Positions 59,731-64,000 of a stretch of DNA of 64,000 nt are shown piece by piece (the first letter of the stretch is position 1; each line of letters begins with the position of its first letter). The notes beneath the pieces are model-generated. The model was not told the origin of the DNA and did not search any database. It saw only the letters and a program-made list of their open reading frames with translations. Made by a program: the position numbers and the translations under genes. This DNA is from Gordonia westfalica (lineage in GTDB: Bacteria; Actinomycetota; Actinomycetes; Mycobacteriales; Mycobacteriaceae): positions 4,402,001 through 4,466,000 of the forward strand of contig NZ_FNLM01000034.1 in NCBI RefSeq assembly GCF_900105725.1, read 5' to 3'.

Positions 59731-60915
59731 GTGGACAGCGCCGGACGAGCACATGTACTGATCACCTTCGGTCGGTCGTTCCTCTCTTTGGAACTCGCAC
59801 GACTCATGGCGGCGGGTGGTCACCGGGTGACGACCGTCGATTCGATACCCGTCGCGATCAGCAGATTCTCCAATGGGGTCAGCGGATTCCACCGTGTTCC
59901 GCCGCCGAAGTTCGAACCGCTCGAATACTGTCGTGCACTTGCACGCATCGTCGAGGAGAACGACGTCGACATGGTGATCCCGGTCCATGAGGAGACCGAC
60001 ATCATCGCGATGCTCGCGGAATTGTTCCCGCCGAGATGCCGGCTCTTCCTCTCCGATTTCGACATCGAGAACCGGCTGCACCACAAGTACGAATTCCAGG
60101 AACTGCTCGTCGAACTCGGAATCCCGACGCGCAAATTCGCGCGGGTCGCCGGACCCGAGGACGCCGGATCACTGGATTTCGACAAGCCCTTCGCACTCAA
60201 ACGGAGTTACTCACGCGGCTCGCAGAAGGTGCACAAAGTGCAGCCGGGAGATCCGCTGACCTGGCTCGAGCACGACGAGCAGAACCCGTGGGTCGCCCAG
60301 GAATGGATCTCCGGCGACAAATACTGCACCTATTCGGTGTGTCACGAGGGCCGGATCTACGCGCACGCCACCTACCCGGTCGACTACGCCATCGACGGCA
60401 GCTCGTGCCTCAACTTCCGGTCGGTCGACCACCCGCGCATCCAGGCGTGGGTCGCCGACATCGTCGAGCGGGTCAACTTCACCGGGCAGATCGGTTTCGA
60501 CTTCATCGAGGACGGGCCGGACAAGGACCTGTTCTGCATCGAGTGCAATCCCCGCGCGACGAGCGGGATCATGATGTTCTCGCCGGGCGACGGCGTGGAC
60601 CGCGCCTTCCTCGGCACCTCCGATCCCGACACCGAGATCATCGCTCCCGCACCCGATGTCGACCGGATGATCGGTCTGGGGATGATGCTCTACGGCTGGC
60701 GCGCGCCGTCCCGCAACGGCAGGTCCTTCCGCCAGTTCGTCCGCGACTTCCGCGGGGCGTCGGATGTGATCACCCGGCCCGGCGACCAGAAGCCCGCGGT
60801 GATGCTGCCCTTCGCCTATGCGGGCATCCTCCGCAGCTGTGTGAAGTACCGCGTCGGCCTGGCCGAGGGGTTCATGCACGACCACGAGTGGGACGGCCTG
60901 CGCATCAGCCTCTGA
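59731..60915 (+). CDS. ATP-grasp carboxylate-amine ligase-like protein
   Basis: This 394-residue protein has a Rossmann-like N-terminal part (HVLITFGRSFLSLELARLMAAGGHRVTTVDS) and then an ATP-grasp domain: FALKRSYSRGSQKV, PWVAQEWISGDKY, QIGFDFIEDGPDKDLFCIECNPRATSG with the metal ligands in ECNPR. The general reaction is ATP-driven ligation through an acyl phosphate; substrates are unknown. GTG start. No partner biosynthetic genes are adjacent. It is followed by a short hairpin (60943-60964). Confidence 0.85.
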   Translation: MDSAGRAHVLITFGRSFLSLELARLMAAGGHRVTTVDSIPVAISRFSNGVSGFHRVPPPKFEPLEYCRALARIVEENDVDMVIPVHEETDIIAMLAELFPPRCRLFLSDFDIENRLHHKYEFQELLVELGIPTRKFARVAGPEDAGSLDFDKPFALKRSYSRGSQKVHKVQPGDPLTWLEHDEQNPWVAQEWISGDKYCTYSVCHEGRIYAHATYPVDYAIDGSSCLNFRSVDHPRIQAWVADIVERVNFTGQIGFDFIEDGPDKDLFCIECNPRATSGIMMFSPGDGVDRAFLGTSDPDTEIIAPAPDVDRMIGLGMMLYGWRAPSRNGRSFRQFVRDFRGASDVITRPGDQKPAVMLPFAYAGILRSCVKYRVGLAEGFMHDHEWDGLRISL

Positions 60916-60942
60916 GTGCGGTGCTCGGGCGGTCCGACCCGG

Positions 60943-60964
60943 GTGTCCCCCAGAAGTGGGACAC
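60943..60964. promoter_or_regulatory. 7-bp inverted repeat upstream of a small secreted protein gene
   Basis: GTGTCCC-N8-GGGACAC lies 28 bases after the ATP-grasp stop and about 105 bases before the next start. It could be a weak terminator or an operator; there is no T-run. Confidence 0.3.
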
Positions 60965-61069
60965 GATCTCCCGCGCCGTCGGCGTAGACTCGAAACCTAG
61001 CACCACCTGCGGCGATGGGTCACGTGAGCAGGTCATGGTGCGGGGGAAATGTGCTCGAGGGGGCTCATC

Positions 61070-61273
61070 ATGAACACGTCCAAGATCGCTCGTCGTCTGA
61101 CCGTCGGAGCCGCGACGATCGCCGCCGCAGGTGCACTCGGGACCGCCGGTGCGCCGATGGCACCGGCAGCGCCCGCGACCGCGCCGCCGGTTCAGGCGCA
61201 ACCGGTGGTGGGGTCCGTGGCGTTGTGCTTCGGTGTCCCGCTGGGGTCGCTGTCGTTCAGCATCTGCATCTGA
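61070..61273 (+). CDS. Small secreted protein, unknown
   Basis: A 67-residue preprotein has a signal peptide (NTSKIARRLTVGAATIAAAGALG, cleavage likely after an Ala near 30). The short mature part ends in VALCFGVPLGSLSFSICI, with two Cys that could form one disulfide. Gly/Ala/Pro-rich mycolata proteins of this type are of unknown function. GAGGGGG lies upstream of the ATG. Confidence 0.65.
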   Translation: MNTSKIARRLTVGAATIAAAGALGTAGAPMAPAAPATAPPVQAQPVVGSVALCFGVPLGSLSFSICI

Positions 61274-61383
61274 CGACACGACAACTCACGCCCGGGACCG
61301 TTGGTGTCCGGGGCGGGACAATTACGTGCCGCTGACGCGGGGAAGCCCTGCTCGGACAGTCGTACCGCACGTACGATTCTCCG

Positions 61384-62964
61384 ATGACGTCGACGACGCC
61401 CGAAGTCGAAACGGGCACGGCACCGGCCCGCGCACGTGCGATTCTCGTCGCGTTGATCCTCGTGGCCGGCGTGGCCAACATCAACCTCGCGGTCGCCAAC
61501 GTAGCCCTGCCCGACATCGGCAAGGACCTCGACGCCAGCTCGACGCAGCTGAACCTGATCGCCGTCGGTTACTCGCTGGGCCTCGCCGCATCGGTGCTGT
61601 ACTTCGGTGCGCTGGGAGACCGTCACGGCCGCAAACGAATGCTCGTCTTCGGTATGGCCCTGACGATCCCGGCGTCGCTGGTGGCCGGCTTCGCACCCAA
61701 CTTCGAAGTCCTCTTCGGTGCCCGCCTGGTCGGCGGCATCGCTGCCGGCCTGGCCTTCCCGACGACCCTCGCGGTGATCACCGCGCTGTGGTCGGGGCCC
61801 AGGCGCACCCGGGCGATCGCCGCCTGGTCGGCGTTCGGCGGGGCGATCTCCGCTCTCGGCCCGGTGCTGTCGGGTGGGCTGCTGGAGGTCTTCGACTGGC
61901 ATTCGGTGTTCCTGGTGACCCTCCCGCTGGCCGTTCTCGCGCTGGCGGCGGCATGGTGGCTGGTGCCCGACGACACCGGTGACGAGGCGGCGGTCGTCGA
62001 CAACCTCGGCGGCATCGTCTCGATCGTGATGGTCGGCGCCCTGGTCCTCGCGATCAACTTCGCACCCGACAGCGACCAACGACTCCAGGTCTACATCCTC
62101 GCGGCGATCGCGATCGCCGCCGGTGCCGGATTCGTGTGGCGGCAACTTCGCGTGCGTGTTCCGCTCTTCGATCTCCGCATCGCGTCCCGACGCACCTTCT
62201 GGGTCGCGGCGCTCGGCGGGCTCATCGTCTTCGGCACGCTCATGGGCGCGATGTTCATCGGCCAGCAGTACATGCAGAACGTGCTGGGGTACTCGACCCT
62301 CGCCGCGGGCGCGACGATCCTGCCCGCCGCCGGTGCGATGGTCATCGTGGCGCCGCAGTCGGCCAAACTCGTGCAGAGCATGGGATCGCGGTTCACCCTG
62401 CTGGCCGGTTACGCCTTCATCGTGCTCGGGCTGGTGTTCGCGATGCTCACGTGGGACGAGGGCGCCCACTTCTGGCACGTCGGTCTCGTCTATGTCCTCG
62501 TCGGCATCGGCGTGGGTCTGGCCGGCACCCCGGCGTCGCAGTCGCTCACCGGATCGGTGCCCGTCCAGCGGGCGGGCATGGCGTCGAGCATGTCGGATCT
62601 GCAGCGCGACCTCGGCGGGGCCATCCTCCAGTCGACGCTCGGCGCCATCCTGACGGCCGGTTACGCCAGCCAGCTGCAGAAGACGATCGCCTCGTCGCCG
62701 CAGGCCGATCAGGTATCCCACGAGACCGAGGCCGCACTCACCAAGTCCTTCTCCAGCGCCGAGGTGCTGGCCGAGCGTTATCCGCAGTACGCCGATCAGA
62801 TCATCGGCGCCGCCCGGGACGCCTTCGTGCACGGGGACAACCGCGCCTACGGCGCCGCCGCGGCGATCGTGCTGGTGGGTGCCGCCGTCGTGTTCTTCTT
62901 CTACCCGAAGCACGAGGGTGAGCGCGCGGCGATGGCGGAGTACGCGAAGCAGCGCAGTCTCTGA
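61384..62964 (+). CDS. MFS exporter, DHA2 (14-helix) type
   Basis: This 526-residue major-facilitator protein has 14 hydrophobic helices. DHA2-type motifs are GDRHGRKRMLVFG (motif A) and GGALSALGPVLSG-like sequence (ISALGPVLSGGLLEVFDW). Drug:proton antiport or export of a metabolite is expected. It ends before palindromic repeat copy D, which separates it from the convergent TetR gene. TetR control is possible but the promoters are far apart. Confidence 0.9.
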   Translation: MTSTTPEVETGTAPARARAILVALILVAGVANINLAVANVALPDIGKDLDASSTQLNLIAVGYSLGLAASVLYFGALGDRHGRKRMLVFGMALTIPASLVAGFAPNFEVLFGARLVGGIAAGLAFPTTLAVITALWSGPRRTRAIAAWSAFGGAISALGPVLSGGLLEVFDWHSVFLVTLPLAVLALAAAWWLVPDDTGDEAAVVDNLGGIVSIVMVGALVLAINFAPDSDQRLQVYILAAIAIAAGAGFVWRQLRVRVPLFDLRIASRRTFWVAALGGLIVFGTLMGAMFIGQQYMQNVLGYSTLAAGATILPAAGAMVIVAPQSAKLVQSMGSRFTLLAGYAFIVLGLVFAMLTWDEGAHFWHVGLVYVLVGIGVGLAGTPASQSLTGSVPVQRAGMASSMSDLQRDLGGAILQSTLGAILTAGYASQLQKTIASSPQADQVSHETEAALTKSFSSAEVLAERYPQYADQIIGAARDAFVHGDNRAYGAAAAIVLVGAAVVFFFYPKHEGERAAMAEYAKQRSL

Positions 62965-62985
62965 GACCCGCGTCGGGAATCGGAG

Positions 62986-63055
62986 CAAACCCACCCTGTT
63001 TCCGTGGACGCGCCCCCGTCGTGGCGGGTGGATTCACGCAGAAAGGGTGGGTGTG
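62986..63055. repeat. Nested palindromic repeat, copy D (degenerate)
   Basis: CAAACCCACCCTGTTTCCGTG and GTGGATTCACGCAGAAAGGG then TGGGTGTG form the outer and inner arms of the repeat family, with mismatches. It lies between convergent MFS and TetR genes. The last codons and stop of the TetR gene are inside the right half. Confidence 0.75.
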
Positions 63056-63678
63056 TCGAAGGCGGCCAGCAACATTCGGGCCGCCATCGCGATCAGTGAC
63101 TCGCGGTCGGACTGCGGCGGTCGCAGGAGTGCGATGCGCAAGCACAGGCTGGCCGTGGCGCCCATGGTGAGGAAGACCAGATCGTCGATCGCCCGGTCGT
63201 CGAGGTCGGGGCGCAGGCGTGACGGCAGGATGCGGGCCAGCGGGAGCAGCGGTCCCTCGACCTCGGCCCACGCATCGCCGAACCCGTTGTTCTGGAGTTC
63301 GAGCGACGCCCGCAGCACCGACGCGTGTGATTCGAACGACGCCACGAGGGTCTCGACGACGGTGATCATCGCGTCGAGCGGCCGTTGATCCATCGCCCGT
63401 CCGATCCCGCTCGCCAGGGTGGCGGTGATGTCGTGGACCGCGGCGAGGCGCAGCTCCTCGACGATCGCATCCATGTCGGCGAAGTACCGGTAGACGGTGC
63501 CGATGCTGACGTGCGCCGCCTCCGCGAGTTCGGCGGTCGTCGGCCGACGGTCCGGATGCCGGTCCAACAACGTGAGGGTAGAGGTGAGGAGTAGCTGTCT
63601 CATCTCCCGGCTGCGCTGCTGCCGGGGCGCCTTCCGTGCCTGCTGAGACGTCTTTCTGGGCGGCGTCGAGGGGCTCAT
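63034..63678 (-). CDS. TetR-family regulator
   Basis: This 214-residue regulator has a basic N-terminus and HTH near 48-70 (TTAELAEAAHVSIGTVYRYFADM), then a helical ligand-binding domain. The final residues DTPTLSA are encoded by repeat copy D. ATG 63678 begins SPSTPPRK. The 45-bp gap to the divergent oxygenase gene holds two tandem TCACTT-type half-sites 11 bases apart, likely its operator. It probably represses that gene. Confidence 0.88.
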   Translation of the reverse strand: MSPSTPPRKTSQQARKAPRQQRSREMRQLLLTSTLTLLDRHPDRRPTTAELAEAAHVSIGTVYRYFADMDAIVEELRLAAVHDITATLASGIGRAMDQRPLDAMITVVETLVASFESHASVLRASLELQNNGFGDAWAEVEGPLLPLARILPSRLRPDLDDRAIDDLVFLTMGATASLCLRIALLRPPQSDRESLIAMAARMLLAAFDTPTLSA

Positions 63679-63723
63679 AGAAAGTGAATGGTAAGTGAGG
63701 ATGGCTCGTGTTCTCATGGATTC

Positions 63724-64000
63724 ATGGAGCGGATCCCGACTGATCTGGTGAATGGCGATCTCGCCGTGCAGCGATACGGAGAGGCCGGACGGGTCTGGCT
63801 CGACCAGATGTGGCTCGCCGACCCGCTCGCCGACGCGGTCGCGGCCGACGAGCACCCGGGCGGGTCGACGACCTCCGTGCTCCGGAACGCACTCGCGCAC
63901 GGGATCTCCTCGCTCGAGGAGTCCACCGACTCCATGCGGGCGTTGTTCGCCTTCCTCGACGACGAGCCGGACTGGGTCGATCACGACCGGATGGCCCGGG
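63724..64000 (+). CDS. MpaB-type oxygenase (DUF2236), 5' part, cut by window end
   Basis: A frame from ATG 63724 runs to the right edge (92 codons): MERIPTDLVNGDLAVQRYGE, then ALFAFLDDEPDWVDHDRMAR. The LDDEPDWVD motif is typical of the MpaB/latex-clearing-like oxygenase family, heme or metal proteins of mostly unknown substrate. It is divergent from the TetR gene. The length and end cannot be judged. Confidence 0.7.
   Translation, partial: MERIPTDLVNGDLAVQRYGEAGRVWLDQMWLADPLADAVAADEHPGGSTTSVLRNALAHGISSLEESTDSMRALFAFLDDEPDWVDHDRMAR

Overview
The window is high-GC DNA from a mycolic-acid actinobacterium, most likely a Gordonia. Gene content and order match two Mycobacterium tuberculosis blocks, recalled from memory: htdX-fabG4-fadA2-fadE5 (Rv0241c-Rv0244c), and fgd1-pta-ackA-pknG-glnH-glnX-mutT3-thiE-thiO-thiS-thiG (Rv0407-Rv0417). 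F420-dependent glucose-6-phosphate dehydrogenase, PknG and a DUF4185 secreted protein all fit this order. No complete rRNA or tRNA, CRISPR array, intact insertion sequence or prophage was found.

Layout. 1-3.9 kb: the end of a restriction-type locus with a large HsdR-like helicase-nuclease. 3.9-14.5 kb: a fatty-acid dehydratase, reductase, thiolase and acyl-CoA dehydrogenase set, interrupted by a VanW protein, an SDR, a zinc alcohol dehydrogenase and an LppU-like membrane protein. 14.5-21.7 kb: exported, envelope and repair genes (small secreted protein, endonuclease IV, PAP2 protein, DUF6153/DUF305 pair, DUF4185 protein, thioesterase, HdeD). 21.7-29.6 kb: a 1,293-residue Pls/PosA-type NRPS-like enzyme, an esterase, small membrane proteins and an ABC exporter. 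29.8-44.9 kb: fgd1, an inserted LysR/DMT/TetR/AgpS-like group, pta-ackA, and the glnX-glnH-pknG signalling operon. 44.9-47.5 kb: a gene-poor insert with a GlxA-type regulator, an ABM monooxygenase and a tRNA 3' fragment. 47.5-51.7 kb: mutT3, a LeuA-domain protein, and divergent thiE and TPP-riboswitch-thiO-thiS-thiG. 51.7-64 kb: an ABC transporter, a large LuxR regulator, phosphoribosyltransferase, SnoaL and SCO6745 proteins, a DMT protein, an ATP-grasp enzyme, an MFS exporter, a TetR regulator and the start of an MpaB-type oxygenase.

The genes act together in several sets. The fatty-acid genes form a dehydratase-reductase-thiolase-dehydrogenase set and share a candidate operator (TTACT-N4-RGTAA). 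Pta-AckA interconvert acetyl-CoA and acetate with ATP. GlnX and GlnH are the proposed extracellular amino-acid sensor for PknG, which controls glutamate/TCA flux through GarA. ThiO, ThiS and ThiG make the thiazole of thiamine under riboswitch control, and ThiE joins it to the pyrimidine.

The most unusual features are non-coding or structural: four copies of a nested palindrome (one a perfect 62-bp palindrome), a 44-bp unit tandemly triplicated at two loci in opposite orientation, an apparent 1-nt frameshift in glnH, a tRNA 3' fragment inside a long inverted repeat, and repeat sequence that has become coding at three gene ends.
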